DNA from: Desulfosarcina ovata subsp. ovata
Lineage (GTDB): Bacteria > Desulfobacterota > Desulfobacteria > Desulfobacterales > Desulfosarcinaceae
DNA: 64,000 bases
NCBI RefSeq assembly: GCF_009689005.1
Contig: NZ_AP021879.1
Location: 620,001-684,000, forward strand
Direction of reading: 5' to 3'
Of this stretch, positions 26,766 through 38,246 are shown one piece after another; the first letter of the stretch is position 1, and every line of letters starts with the position of its first letter. The notes below the pieces were generated by a model. It was not told the DNA's origin, searched no databases, and was given only the letters and a program-made list of their open reading frames with translations. Both the position numbers and the translations under genes were made by a program.

Positions 26766-28652
26766 TTATGCCAGTACGAACTGAATTGAAAAACGGAGCA
26801 CCTGCTGTTTTTTAAGAGATTGAAGTCGTTTGCTTTTTACCACAGGTCGGTCGAACAGCGGCGAGGCCTCCATGATTAGCATATAGGTGGCCAGAACCGT
26901 ATCGAACTGCAGCGGGTCACCGGTAATGACACCATCGATCACCAGATGCTGATGATCGGTTTTGGTTTTGGACGGGGACGGATCGGCACCCAAACTGGCC
27001 CGAATGGCCTCCAGTTGGATATTCGCCGGGGTGAGCTGACTGATTTCGGACAATATGGCAGACGGGTAATAGCGCTGCCCCAATCGCCTGATCTGGTGGC
27101 GGTTCTGATTAACCCGCCCATAAAGGGCCATGACCAGGTTCTGGGTCAATGGCAGACTCAATGTGTTGAGTTTGGCCGTCAGTTTTTCAATTTCGTTGGT
27201 TCTAACGGCAATCGTCTCTTCCTGCCAGATAAAAACGCCCAGCAGAAAAAGCAGCACCCCAAGACTGGCTGCCGAGATGGCGATGCGAAACTGGCGTGCC
27301 CGGTCCTGTCGTTGGCGATGGCGGTGGGTAAAAAGAAAATTGGGCGTCAGTTCATTGGACGAGAGCCCGGCACCGATGGCGGGAATGAATCCTTCCCTGA
27401 CTGCCGGATCATCCGGGATATCTGCCTGGCGGGTAAACGGATGGGCCGTGGGAAACGGATCCAGCAAGGCAACAGGGACAGCCAGCTGAGACGCAAAATA
27501 TTTGACAATCTTCGGATGAACCGCCACTTTTCCAGAGACGAAAATTTTGTCAACCCCCGGACGTTTGAAATGCATGCCGTAGTGGGCAATGGTCCGTTCC
27601 AGTTGTTTGACCATCCGTTCGAGGGCAGGGGAAAAAATCGACAGCAGATCGGGCGTTTGATCGTTGCCATGGGGGCCGCCGCCTGCTTTTGGGGGGTTGG
27701 TTTTTAAAAAGCGATCAAAATGGTTCCGGGCCATCGTATGGTAGCGGTCGGTTTCCGTTTCCGTGGCATTGAAACCGTCATTCTTTTTATCGTCTTGCGG
27801 TTCATCGGGTTTTGAATCTGAGCGGCGGTAATGTTCGGCAATGGCGTCGATCATGGAGTGCATGCCGGATTTGATGCTTCGCGACAGGATAAGATTGCCA
27901 TTGGCATAAATGGTAATGCGCGACCAGTTCCACCCGATAAACAATCCGCAGGTGTCGGCATGAGACGCGTGGACGATGCCCGTCCGAAGCAGATTTTGAA
28001 TGGTAAAGGGAACGATGGTAATGCCGGTCAACGGGTAGCCGGCCCGTTGGAAAAGCCGTTTCAGGGTTTCGGTCTCGGCAATCGGGATGGTGTAGGCCAT
28101 GACCTGTGTTTTGATCATTCCGTTTTCATTGATATCCCCCAGGATTCTAAAATCGAGCGTCAATTCCTTTTCATTGAAGGGGACCTCTTTTGAAAATGTC
28201 CAGAACACCGCATTGGCAATCTGCTTTTTGGGCAGTTTGGGGATCCGGATGCTGCGGGTGTCGACACGGGTTGAACGAACACAGCACCAGATGTCATACC
28301 GTTTCAGTCCGCCACAAAATCGGGAGAGCAGGCTCGACAGTTTGCCCACCAGGCGAGCGGTGTCATCGCTGTCATCCGGGTCGATGGGCTCCTGGGCAGC
28401 ATCCAGCAATTTAAAGGATTTGTCGGAAATACGACTGATTTTGGCAATTCGGATGTGGTCGACACCGATTTCGATACCAATGCCGACGGGTTTGTTGAAT
28501 GAAAGCCCCCTGAAAAAAAAGGGTTGTTGCACCGTTGCGGCAGGCTCGATAGGATTGGCACAAGAGATGGTCTGGCCATTGTCCTTGTCACGAATTAACG
28601 CCAGGAGTTTTTCGGTGGAAGAAATCTCGTCTTTTTTTGCCAATGCCGACAC
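26766..28652 (-). CDS. mshI: MshI: PilM-PilN fusion protein
   Basis: 628 residues. Residues ~50-430 are an actin-like PilM domain (VGIGIEIGVDHIRIAKIS, ANAVFWTFSKEVPF, LFIGWNWSRITIYANG, SGKVAVHP). An insert rich in Asp/Ser/Lys lies around 280-330. A transmembrane helix near 470-490 (IAISAASLGVLLFLLGVFIW), a coiled coil and a periplasmic PilN-like domain follow (LSEISQLTPANIQLEAI). In most type IV pili these are two proteins; the fusion fixes them 1:1. It is the first gene of the mshIJKLMEG operon. The GTG at 28652 is close to GGAG; a TTG nine bases inside fits that ribosome site better. Confidence 0.8.
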   Translation of the reverse strand: MSALAKKDEISSTEKLLALIRDKDNGQTISCANPIEPAATVQQPFFFRGLSFNKPVGIGIEIGVDHIRIAKISRISDKSFKLLDAAQEPIDPDDSDDTARLVGKLSSLLSRFCGGLKRYDIWCCVRSTRVDTRSIRIPKLPKKQIANAVFWTFSKEVPFNEKELTLDFRILGDINENGMIKTQVMAYTIPIAETETLKRLFQRAGYPLTGITIVPFTIQNLLRTGIVHASHADTCGLFIGWNWSRITIYANGNLILSRSIKSGMHSMIDAIAEHYRRSDSKPDEPQDDKKNDGFNATETETDRYHTMARNHFDRFLKTNPPKAGGGPHGNDQTPDLLSIFSPALERMVKQLERTIAHYGMHFKRPGVDKIFVSGKVAVHPKIVKYFASQLAVPVALLDPFPTAHPFTRQADIPDDPAVREGFIPAIGAGLSSNELTPNFLFTHRHRQRQDRARQFRIAISAASLGVLLFLLGVFIWQEETIAVRTNEIEKLTAKLNTLSLPLTQNLVMALYGRVNQNRHQIRRLGQRYYPSAILSEISQLTPANIQLEAIRASLGADPSPSKTKTDHQHLVIDGVITGDPLQFDTVLATYMLIMEASPLFDRPVVKSKRLQSLKKQQVLRFSIQFVLA

Positions 28653-29068
28653 TCCGGAGCAATTGTGCGATGATTCGGTTGGGCAATAATTCGTTTCAAC
28701 AGCATGTTCAACGGGATCGGGCGTAGCTTACGGACAGAAACAAAAGCCCCTTTTCGACCCGCCTCGATACCCTTGGATGTTGGCCTATTCGACAGCCGTT
28801 TGTCAAGAGTTAATCACCGGCCGAAAATGACTTATCAGTTTTTTATTATTGGATATTTTAGAGATTCGTGACCAAGTCGAAACATCGATGAGGATGGTTG
28901 TCGGATGACGGTGTATTACCCGTTCGACCAGGAAAAGTGACTGCCGACAGGGATTCATTCTTGAAAAAAATCGGTTGGGCTTTTATTTTACAGGCGCCTG
29001 TCGGACGATACGCAGCATCACTGTCCGGAGGCTGACGCGCCTTTTGTTTTCTCCGGAGTAAAATCCTT
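28653..29068. other. Divergent intergenic region between mshI and the cyclase gene
   Basis: 416 bases holding the promoters of the minus-strand msh operon and the plus-strand cyclase gene. A TTGACA reads on the minus strand at 28806-28801 but no matching -10 follows. No -24/-12 site of good quality was found (the best spacing match, near 28746, has poor boxes). No gene, repeat or RNA is evident. Confidence 0.5.
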
Positions 29069-30019
29069 TTGAAAAAACCAACACCTTCTGTCCGTCTCAC
29101 CGACCATATGATGCTGATCGGATTTTGTCTGGCGCTGGTCTATTGGCTGCTGGATTCCTTTCTGTCCCTTTTTACCCATTATGACAATTTGTTCGAACAG
29201 CTTCTGGGCGTCAACCTGGATGAAGTCTGGGCCCGCGTGATCGTTTTGTGTCTGTTTGCCATTTTCGGTTCCCATGCTCAGTACACGATCAATGAACGCA
29301 AAAAAGCCGAAGCCCGTCTCGAACGCGACGCCGTTACCCGAGAACGGTTTCAGCGGCTGCTTTCGCCGGACCTGGCCGATCGGGTGGTCTCCGGTGAACT
29401 TCGGGTGGAGAAGGGAGGTATCGATCAGGTGGCCACGGTCCTGTTTGTGGATATCCGCGGTTTCACCACGTTGAGTGAAAACATCCCGGCTGCCGACGTC
29501 CTGCGGCTACTTAACGAATATTACGAAGTGCTGGTCGATGTGGTGTTCCGTTATGAAGGCACCGTGGATAAGTTCATCGGGGATGCGATGATGGTCATCT
29601 GGGGGGCTCCGGTGGCTCATGCCGATGATCCGTGCCGCGCCGTGATGGCGGCCATCGATATCCAGGCGGCGCTAGTCGAATTCAACCACCGGCGTCTGCT
29701 CATGGGTCAGCCTGAAATCAAGGTCGGCATTGGCATCAATACCGGCAGTCTCATGGCCGGATACATTGGATCTTCCCACACAATGAGCTATTCGGTCATC
29801 GGCGATACCGTCAATATGGCATCCCGACTGTGCGATACGGCAACGCCCGATCAGATTCTGGTTTCCGAGAATACCTGGCACCGGGTAGCCGACCGCTTCC
29901 ATGGAACACCGCTCGGCACCATCGAAACCCGTGGCAAAGGTAGGCCGATCAGCGCCTTTTCCGTTCATGGAGCAAAGGATTCCACTCATACCGCCCCAAA
30001 TACGGTGATTTCGGGTTAG
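29069..30019 (+). CDS. Membrane-anchored class III adenylate/guanylate cyclase
   Basis: 316 residues from a TTG with CGGAG ten bases upstream. Two N-terminal transmembrane helices (about 15-36 and 55-70) flank a short loop, then a coiled-coil linker and the catalytic domain from residue ~118. Metal-binding Asp128 (FVDIRGFT) and Asp172 (KFIGDAMM) are present, as are substrate Lys168, YSVIGDTVN and the transition-state Asn/Arg in VNMASRL. It probably makes cAMP. Two cyclic-nucleotide-binding domains in the protein at 38877-40085 are possible receivers. It stands alone between the msh operon and ispF. Confidence 0.9.
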   Translation: MKKPTPSVRLTDHMMLIGFCLALVYWLLDSFLSLFTHYDNLFEQLLGVNLDEVWARVIVLCLFAIFGSHAQYTINERKKAEARLERDAVTRERFQRLLSPDLADRVVSGELRVEKGGIDQVATVLFVDIRGFTTLSENIPAADVLRLLNEYYEVLVDVVFRYEGTVDKFIGDAMMVIWGAPVAHADDPCRAVMAAIDIQAALVEFNHRRLLMGQPEIKVGIGINTGSLMAGYIGSSHTMSYSVIGDTVNMASRLCDTATPDQILVSENTWHRVADRFHGTPLGTIETRGKGRPISAFSVHGAKDSTHTAPNTVISG

Positions 30020-30108
30020 CTTAAGTGAGCGCCAGCAGCGTCTTTACGCCTAAATCCAAGTGTGCTAATAACTCGATTTTCTGACAGCACGGTTGGAGAT
30101 GATTGTCC

Positions 30109-30603
30109 ATGACACGCATCGGTTTGGGATATGATGTGCACCGCTTGGTGCCGGGCAGGAAACTGGTTCTGGGCGGGGAAACGATTCCCTTTGAAAAAGG
30201 GCTGTTGGGCCACTCGGACGCTGACGTTCTGGTGCATGCCGCCTGTGACGCCCTTCTGGGTGCGGCCGGTATGGGCGATATCGGTGAGCATTTTCCCGAT
30301 ACGGATCCGGCGTATCGGGATAAGTACAGTATCGACCTGCTCAGTGAGGTATATCGGCGCATCCAGAGCCGCGGACTCGCTCTGGTCAATATGGATGCCA
30401 CCATTTTTGCCGAGGCGCCGAAGCTCTTCGCCTTCAAAACAAAAATGGCGGTGCGCATGGCCGGGAGCATGGCGGTGGATCATCAGCGGATCAATATCAA
30501 GGCGACCACGACCGAAGGGCTCGGTGCGATCGGCAGGGGTGCCGGTATTGCCGCCATGTGCGTGGTCCTCCTGAAATCAACAGCGCCGACAGCCGGCGAA
30601 TAA
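30109..30603 (+). CDS. ispF: 2-C-methyl-D-erythritol 2,4-cyclodiphosphate synthase
   Basis: 164 residues from the ATG at 30109 (GGAG ten bases upstream; a TTG at 30103 adds two). Zinc ligands are Asp9 and His11 in GLGYDVHRL and His43 in VLVHAACDALLGA; LGDIGxxFPDTD appears as MGDIGEHFPDTD, and the C terminus has NIKATTTEGLGAIGRGAG. The enzyme acts in the MEP isoprenoid pathway. It is followed 24 bases on by cysS, a common pairing. Confidence 0.97.
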   Translation: MTRIGLGYDVHRLVPGRKLVLGGETIPFEKGLLGHSDADVLVHAACDALLGAAGMGDIGEHFPDTDPAYRDKYSIDLLSEVYRRIQSRGLALVNMDATIFAEAPKLFAFKTKMAVRMAGSMAVDHQRINIKATTTEGLGAIGRGAGIAAMCVVLLKSTAPTAGE

Positions 30604-30627
30604 CCCGTCAAACGAGATCTAATTTCT

Positions 30628-32061
30628 ATGGCAATGCGAATTTACAATACCCTGACTAAATCAAAAGAAACCTTCACGCCGGAAGTCGCCGGGCAGGTTA
30701 AAATTTACGTTTGCGGTCCCACGGTTTACGACTTCTGCCATGTCGGTCACGCCCGGTCGGTAGTGGTTTTTGATGTGGTGGTCCGGTACTTACGGGCCAT
30801 GGGCCAGGCAGTCACCTATGTGCGTAACTTCACCGACGTGGATGACAAGATCATAAAACGGGCCAACGAGGTCGGTATGCCGGCCAGCCAACTGGCTGAG
30901 AAGTTTATCGCTGAATTCCATCGCGACATGGATGCCCTGAACGTGATACGCGCAGATGTCGAACCGCGGGTGACCGAACACATTGATGACATCATTGATA
31001 TCGTCAACACCCTGATCGAGAAGAAAGTTGCCTATCTTGCCGACGGTGATGTCTTTTTCGCCGTGGAAGCCTTTGCGGACTACGGCAAACTCTCCGGCCG
31101 CAAACTGGATGACATGGTTGCCGGCAGCCGCATCGAGGTCAATGCCAGCAAACGCAACCCCTATGACTTTGTGCTCTGGAAGGCGGCCAAACCGGGTGAG
31201 CCATCATGGCCCAGTCCGTGGGGGGACGGGCGCCCTGGCTGGCATATCGAATGTTCGGCCATGAGCAACCGCTTCCTTGGTGAAACGTTCGATATTCATG
31301 GCGGCGGGAAAGACCTGATCTTCCCCCACCACGAAAACGAAATCGCCCAGTCGGAGGCCGCTCACGGCAAAACCTTTGCCCGCTACTGGATGCACAACGG
31401 ATTCGTCAACATCAATAACGAAAAGATGTCCAAATCCTTGAACAATTTTTTAATGATCAAGGACATCTTGAAAACCTACCATCCTGAAACGGTGCGTCTG
31501 TTTCTGCTCTCCAGCCATTACCGCAGCCCCATCGATTTTTCCGATCAGAACCTCAACGAATCGGAAAAGGCGCTGAACAAAATCTATGCCCTGGTCAAGC
31601 GGTTCGACGAAGAGCACCAAATCCGCATTGACGATGTGGCCCAATCTGCCGCCGGCCCTTTCTGGCAGGCCTTCTGCGAGGCCATGGATGACGACTTCAA
31701 CACGGCCAAAGGCGTCGGGATTCTCTTCAATCTGATCAAGGAGGCCAACCGCCTGCTGGATGGCGCGGCGACATCGACGAAAGCTGACGTCCGGCAGATT
31801 TTCTCTGATCTGAAACGCATGGGCGGCATCCTGGGCATTCTTCAGCAGCCATGGCAGACGTTTTTTGAAACACGCACCCAGAGCCAGTTGCAGGAGATGA
31901 CCATCTCACCGGAAGCCATCGATGCCTTGATTGCCGAACGAACCGCCGCCCGCAAGAACAAGGACTGGAAACGGGCCGACGAAATCAGGGATCAACTGCA
32001 GGCGGCCGGGATTGTTCTCGAAGACAAAGCCGACGGAACCCATTGGAAAGTGGGCACCTGA
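30628..32061 (+). CDS. cysS: Cysteinyl-tRNA synthetase
   Basis: 477 residues. Class I motifs are intact: HVGH (38-41) in PTVYDFCHVGHARS and KMSKS (266-270). Zinc ligands include Cys29, the Cys in GWHIECSAM, and the His/Glu of FPHHENEIAQSE. The C-terminal end (RTAARKNKDWKRADEIRDQL) is the tRNA-binding DALR-like helix. It charges tRNA-Cys. A second ATG two codons in is an equally possible start. Upstream ispF and downstream uvrB lie on the same strand with short gaps. Confidence 0.97.
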   Translation: MAMRIYNTLTKSKETFTPEVAGQVKIYVCGPTVYDFCHVGHARSVVVFDVVVRYLRAMGQAVTYVRNFTDVDDKIIKRANEVGMPASQLAEKFIAEFHRDMDALNVIRADVEPRVTEHIDDIIDIVNTLIEKKVAYLADGDVFFAVEAFADYGKLSGRKLDDMVAGSRIEVNASKRNPYDFVLWKAAKPGEPSWPSPWGDGRPGWHIECSAMSNRFLGETFDIHGGGKDLIFPHHENEIAQSEAAHGKTFARYWMHNGFVNINNEKMSKSLNNFLMIKDILKTYHPETVRLFLLSSHYRSPIDFSDQNLNESEKALNKIYALVKRFDEEHQIRIDDVAQSAAGPFWQAFCEAMDDDFNTAKGVGILFNLIKEANRLLDGAATSTKADVRQIFSDLKRMGGILGILQQPWQTFFETRTQSQLQEMTISPEAIDALIAERTAARKNKDWKRADEIRDQLQAAGIVLEDKADGTHWKVGT

Positions 32062-32110
32062 AACAATGTCAATATACATTTTGATTCCAACTGGATAACG
32101 ACTTTTTGTC

Positions 32111-34105
32111 ATGTCATCCTTTAAACTTGTATCGGACTTCACCCCCTGTGGGGATCAGCCCCAGGCCATCGATATCCTGTCCCGAAAACTAATGCAGGGC
32201 GTTAAAAGCCAGGTCCTTTTGGGGGTCACCGGCTCGGGAAAAACCTTTACCGTGGCCAATATCATCGCCCGGGTCAACCGGCCGGCCCTGATTCTGGCAC
32301 CCAACAAAACCCTGGCAGCCCAGCTGTTTAACGAATTTCGCCACATTTTCCCGGAAAATGCCGTCGAGTATTTTGTCAGCTACTACGACTATTACCAGCC
32401 GGAAGCCTACCTTCCCACCACGGACACCTACATTCAGAAGGATTCGTCGATCAACGAGATGATCGACAAAATGCGCCACTCGGCCACGCGCAATGTGCTG
32501 TCGCGCAGCGATGTGATCGTGGTGGCCAGCGTTTCCTGCATTTACGGGCTGGGGGCGCCGGAAGATTACCTTTCCATGCGCATCGATCTGGCAGCCGGTA
32601 TGGATCTACCCCGGGAGCGCCTGCTGTACCAGCTGGTATCGATTCATTACCAACGCAACGACATGGATTTTCATCGCGGCGTATTCCGGGTGCGGGGCGA
32701 CCGGGTGGAGATATTCCCGGCCTACGAAGAAGACAAGGCCGTGCGCATCGATTTTTTCGGTGACGAGATCGAAACCATCCAGGAGTTCGACCCCCTCACG
32801 GGCACCACACAGCGGTCATTGGAAAGTGTGGCCATCTTTCCTGCCAGCCACTATGTGACCCGCAAGGCAACCCTTGAGCGGGCCGCCCACACGATCGTTC
32901 AGGAAATGAAGGAACGGGTCGAGTTTTTCCGCCAGGAGAATTGTCTTATCGAAGCCCAGCGCATCGAAGAGCGGACTCGCTTCGATCTGGAGATGATTCA
33001 GGAGATCGGTTATTGCAACGGAATCGAAAATTATTCCCGGCACCTGACCGGCCGCACAGTGGGCCAGCCGCCGCCAACCCTGCTGGATTATTTTCCCAAG
33101 GACTTTCTCATTTTTGTCGATGAGAGCCATATCGCCATTCCCCAGATTCAGGCCATGTACAAAGGCGATCGGTCGCGTAAGGAGACCCTGGTCAAGTACG
33201 GTTTCCGCCTACCTTCGGCCCTGGACAACCGTCCTCTCAAATTTGACGAATGGTCGGCGCGGGTTCATCAGATCGTCTATGTGTCAGCCACTCCGGCGGA
33301 TTATGAAAAGGACGCTGCCGCCGGGCAGGTGGTCGAGCAGATCGTACGCCCCACCGGCCTGATCGACCCGGTCATCCATGTGCGCAGTGCCCGCAACCAG
33401 GTGGACGATCTCTATCAGGAGATCCGCCAGCGGCAGGAACGCGGAGAGCGGATTCTGGTCACCACCCTGACCAAGCGCATGGCCGAGGATCTGTCCGAAT
33501 ACTATACCGACCTGGGGCTCTCCGTGCGCTACCTGCATTCGGACATCACCACCATGGAGCGCATGGATATCATCCGTGATTTGCGGATGGGAAAATTCGA
33601 CGCCCTGATCGGGATTAACCTCCTCCGCGAGGGGCTGGATATCCCCGAAGTTTCCCTGGTGGCCATCCTGGATGCCGACAAGGAGGGATTCCTGCGTTCG
33701 ACGCGATCGTTGATCCAGACTTTTGGCCGGGCCGCCAGAAACGCCCATGGCACCGTACTGCTCTATGCGGACCGCATGACCGCCTCCATGCAGCAGGCCA
33801 TTGAAGAGACCGACCGAAGGCGAAGCATTCAGGAAACCTACAACCGGACCCATCAAATTACCCCGCGCACCATTCATAAAAACATTACCGACATTTTCGA
33901 CATGGCCTATGCGAAACCGGAGCAGGAGAAGGTTCAGGTGGCCGAAGCGCCGGTTGATTTTGAAGATATGGAAACCATCGAAGCAACCATCGAGGCCCTT
34001 GAAACACAGATGCAGGCGGCGGCCAAGGAACTGGCCTTTGAAAAAGCGGCGCAGATTCGCGATCGCATCAAGGTGCTGAGAAAACGGCTGCTCTTTGAAG
34101 CCTGA
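32111..34105 (+). CDS. uvrB: Excinuclease ABC subunit B
   Basis: 664 residues, full length. Walker A is GVTGSGKT (38-45), the damage-probing beta-hairpin has [10 protein letters not shown] near residue 93, the DEAD-like box is [12 protein letters not shown], and helicase motif VI is TFGRAARN. The C-terminal UVR motif ([18 protein letters not shown]) binds UvrC. It verifies lesions delivered by UvrA. uvrC begins five bases after its stop, so the two are made together; uvrA is not in the window. Confidence 0.97.
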   Translation: MSSFKLVSDFTPCGDQPQAIDILSRKLMQGVKSQVLLGVTGSGKTFTVANIIARVNRPALILAPNKTLAAQLFNEFRHIFPENAVEYFVSYYDYYQPEAYLPTTDTYIQKDSSINEMIDKMRHSATRNVLSRSDVIVVASVSCIYGLGAPEDYLSMRIDLAAGMDLPRERLLYQLVSIHYQRNDMDFHRGVFRVRGDRVEIFPAYEEDKAVRIDFFGDEIETIQEFDPLTGTTQRSLESVAIFPASHYVTRKATLERAAHTIVQEMKERVEFFRQENCLIEAQRIEERTRFDLEMIQEIGYCNGIENYSRHLTGRTVGQPPPTLLDYFPKDFLIFVDESHIAIPQIQAMYKGDRSRKETLVKYGFRLPSALDNRPLKFDEWSARVHQIVYVSATPADYEKDAAAGQVVEQIVRPTGLIDPVIHVRSARNQVDDLYQEIRQRQERGERILVTTLTKRMAEDLSEYYTDLGLSVRYLHSDITTMERMDIIRDLRMGKFDALIGINLLREGLDIPEVSLVAILDADKEGFLRSTRSLIQTFGRAARNAHGTVLLYADRMTASMQQAIEETDRRRSIQETYNRTHQITPRTIHKNITDIFDMAYAKPEQEKVQVAEAPVDFEDMETIEATIEALETQMQAAAKELAFEKAAQIRDRIKVLRKRLLFEA

Positions 34106-34109
34106 ACCG

Positions 34110-35966
34110 ATGACTGGTGATTCCATGGACGCCTTGCCGGAACTATCCGCTTCTTCACGCCATATCATGTCGGTAATTCAGGGAATATCTGAAAATCCGG
34201 GTGTCTACCTGATGAAAGCGGCCGGCGGCAAGATCATTTATGTGGGCAAGGCCATCAACCTGAAAAAACGGGTGAGTTCCTATTTTCAGCGCCAGGATAC
34301 CCACAGTGCCAAAACCGCCTTGATGGTCAGCCGGGTGGCGGATATCGAAACCGTGGTGACGGCATCGGAGAAAGAGGCCCTGATCCTCGAATCCACCCTG
34401 ATCAAACGGTATCGGCCACGCTTTAATGTGGTGCTCAAGGATGACAAACGCTATCCTTCCATCCGCATCGACGTCACCGCCGTTTATCCCAAGATCGAAA
34501 TCGTGCGCAAGACGCCAAAGGATGGTGCCGCCTATTTCGGACCCTTTTCCTCGGCCCATGCCGTGCGCCAGACCCTCAAGCTGATCAACAAAACCTTTCC
34601 CCTGCGCAAATGCAGCGACCGCACCATGCGTCATCGCACGCGTCCGTGTCTCCATCACCAGATGGGCCAGTGCCTGGCCCCCTGCTGTCTGACCGTCGAT
34701 CCCAAGGTGTACAAAGGCATTGTCAAGGAGGTGGTTCTTTTTTTAAAGGGACGCACACCCGAATTGATCAAACGGGTCCGTCGGCATATGTGCAAGGCTG
34801 CTGACAGTGAGAACTTTGAAGCGGCGGCCGCCCTGCGTGATCGCATGTTTGCCCTGGAAAAGACCCTCGAACGCCAGGTCAGTGTAACCACCGATTTCCT
34901 CGACCGGGATGTCATCGGTATCAGCGGCAACAGCGATTTCAGGATAGTCTCCGTGATGACCCTGCGGCGGGGTTTTCTGCAGGGCATCCGGCATTTTGAA
35001 TTGACCCACGCCGCGCCGGAAAAAGGGGAGCTGGTCGGACAGTTTCTGGGGCAGTATTATCAATCGGTGCACACGATTCCAATTGAGGTATTGGTTCCGG
35101 AAATGCCGGGAAACGTTGCCGTTCTTGAAGAGACCCTGTCGGAGTGGAAGGCGCGCCGGGTGCGTATCCGTACCCCCAGACGCGGAGAAAAGCGGCGGCT
35201 GCTCGAAATGGCCGCCACCAATGCCGAAAATACCCTGCGTGAGCGACTGCAGCGGGCCTCCCGGGAAACAGCGGTGCTGGAGGGCCTTCAACGGCGACTG
35301 CAAATGTCGCACCTGCCGTCGCGCATCGAGTGTTTCGACAATTCCCATTTGGGTGGCACCAATCCGGTATCCGCCATGGTGGTGTTTGTCGACGGTCGTC
35401 CCCATAAGGCCGGCTATCGTCGCTATGCCATTCGCGATGTGGCCATCCCCGACGATTACGCCAGCATGGCCGAAGTCCTCGGCCGTCGTTACGGCAAGAT
35501 CAACGAAAAGAACCCCGAACCGGATCTTTTGATGGTGGACGGGGGCAAGGGGCAATTGAATATCGCCGTCCGCGTTTTGGAACAACTGGGCGTGGCCGGT
35601 CGATTTGCGGTCGCCGGCATCGCCAAGAAGGATCCCTTGAAAGGTGAAACCGAGGACAAAATTTACCTGCCCAATCGGAACAACCCCGTCAACATGGGGA
35701 ACGATGGCCGGTTACTGCTTCTGCTGCAGCAGATTCGCGACGAAGCCCATCGCTTTGCGGTCACCTACCAGCGCAAACGGCGCAACCAATCCATGGTCAC
35801 CTCGGCATTGGACCGTGTCCCCGGGGTCGGTCCCAAACGCAAGGCCATGCTCTTGAAACACTTTGGCAGCATCAAAAAAATCCGGGCAGCCACTGTGGAT
35901 GAGCTCAGTGAACTGCCTGGCGTTACCCTTTCCCTGGCCAGGGCCATTAAACAGACCCTGGTCTGA
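34110..35966 (+). CDS. uvrC: Excinuclease ABC subunit C
   Basis: 618 residues from the ATG at 34110 (a TTG at 34095 inside uvrB and an ATG at 34125 are alternatives). Domains in order: GIY-YIG nuclease (PGVYLMKAAGGKIIYVGKA), a Cys-rich patch (KCSDRTMRHRTRPCLHHQMG with CLAPC), a UVR motif (ENFEAAAALRDRMFAL), an RNase H-like nuclease (IECFDNSHLGGT, LLMVDGGKGQL) and two helix-hairpin-helix motifs (VPGVGPKRKAMLL, LPGVTLSLA). It cuts both sides of the lesion. The gene converges on mdh with 13 bases between. Confidence 0.97.
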   Translation: MTGDSMDALPELSASSRHIMSVIQGISENPGVYLMKAAGGKIIYVGKAINLKKRVSSYFQRQDTHSAKTALMVSRVADIETVVTASEKEALILESTLIKRYRPRFNVVLKDDKRYPSIRIDVTAVYPKIEIVRKTPKDGAAYFGPFSSAHAVRQTLKLINKTFPLRKCSDRTMRHRTRPCLHHQMGQCLAPCCLTVDPKVYKGIVKEVVLFLKGRTPELIKRVRRHMCKAADSENFEAAAALRDRMFALEKTLERQVSVTTDFLDRDVIGISGNSDFRIVSVMTLRRGFLQGIRHFELTHAAPEKGELVGQFLGQYYQSVHTIPIEVLVPEMPGNVAVLEETLSEWKARRVRIRTPRRGEKRRLLEMAATNAENTLRERLQRASRETAVLEGLQRRLQMSHLPSRIECFDNSHLGGTNPVSAMVVFVDGRPHKAGYRRYAIRDVAIPDDYASMAEVLGRRYGKINEKNPEPDLLMVDGGKGQLNIAVRVLEQLGVAGRFAVAGIAKKDPLKGETEDKIYLPNRNNPVNMGNDGRLLLLLQQIRDEAHRFAVTYQRKRRNQSMVTSALDRVPGVGPKRKAMLLKHFGSIKKIRAATVDELSELPGVTLSLARAIKQTLV

Positions 35967-35979
35967 TAGGACGAATTGA

Positions 35980-37240
<1,261 letters not shown>

Positions 37241-38152
37241 ATGAATATCAGCTTGCAAATCAAATCCCTGCTCAATGAGGCCGAGTTGTATCGATCCCAG
37301 GGGTTGTTTACCGAAGCCAGGGATAAATACCAGACAGCATCAGCGATGATCGTGAAAATCGACAAACTGAAGAATAAAGAGAGCCTGCTCAAGGCCATTG
37401 CCGGCAAAATTCAATCCATTGAACAAAAAACCGCTAAAGTGGAAACCGGTCCATCCTCTCCCGAATTGTCCGAAAAAGGACAGAACCTGATTAAAAACCT
37501 CTTCGGTGAAAATGATCTGGAGAAAGCGGTCGCCCTGGCCAAATTCGGTCAGTTCGAACGCGCGGTGGTTGAATTGGAAGCGCTGCTTAAAAATGAAGAA
37601 TTCCGGCTCGAAGCGGGGAAAAACATCATTCGCTGCAAACTGGCAACGGCATCATTGGATGATGCCGTTGCCCAGTATCAGCAATGGTTTTCACAGGATC
37701 TTTTCTCGTCCGCACAGCTGGAATCCATTCGCGCCTACCTGCAACCCATCCTTGAAAAAAAAGGAGTTGACAGCCTCCTGCCTGTTCCGGTGGGTGAAAA
37801 AGAAGATCGTAATGACGACAGTACGGGCATTGAATTCAGTATGCCCGAACCCGAGGAAGAAATTCTGGACATCACCTCCATCGGCATTACACTTAACAGC
37901 GGTCCGCATAAAGGGAAGATGGTTGAGTTTGATGTCAACTTTCAGTCCGGAGAGATGTTGAGCCTGATGGTGGCCAAAAAGGACAAGGGACTGATCGAGG
38001 ACCTTAAGGACGGAGAAACGCTGGACGATGTTCAGTTTTACTCTCCGATCGCCATCTTCAATGGATCTGCGGTGGTCGCCAATAAAACACAAATCCAGTC
38101 GGGGCCGAAACAGGGTGACTTCTGCCTGGATTTGAAAATTTTAAATACATAG
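37241..38152 (+). CDS. TPR-containing protein of the MglA module
   Basis: 303 residues, no signal peptide or membrane helix. The N-terminal half is helical with TPR-like units (LLNEAELYRSQGLFTEARDKY; VALAKFGQFERAVVELEALL). An acidic linker around residues 190-215 (FSMPEPEEEILDIT) leads to a beta-rich C-terminal domain (GPHKGKMVEFDVNF, SPIAIFNGSAVVANKTQIQ) that may be a PilZ-like fold without the RxxxR c-di-GMP motif. I do not recognise the family. It precedes mglA by 94 bases on the same strand. Confidence 0.55.
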   Translation: MNISLQIKSLLNEAELYRSQGLFTEARDKYQTASAMIVKIDKLKNKESLLKAIAGKIQSIEQKTAKVETGPSSPELSEKGQNLIKNLFGENDLEKAVALAKFGQFERAVVELEALLKNEEFRLEAGKNIIRCKLATASLDDAVAQYQQWFSQDLFSSAQLESIRAYLQPILEKKGVDSLLPVPVGEKEDRNDDSTGIEFSMPEPEEEILDITSIGITLNSGPHKGKMVEFDVNFQSGEMLSLMVAKKDKGLIEDLKDGETLDDVQFYSPIAIFNGSAVVANKTQIQSGPKQGDFCLDLKILNT

Positions 38153-38246
38153 TGCCAGGGTTTTGAGACAATCTGGGATCCAGGCACCGGATCAATTCGT
38201 GTTTTTTCGGCGCACTTATTATTTTATCATTTAAGGATAAGGGGTT

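Noticed and set aside
28740..28765. Possible minus-strand -24/-12 promoter for mshI
   Set aside because: Spacing fits, but the boxes read GGGTCG and GGGGC, with too few matches.
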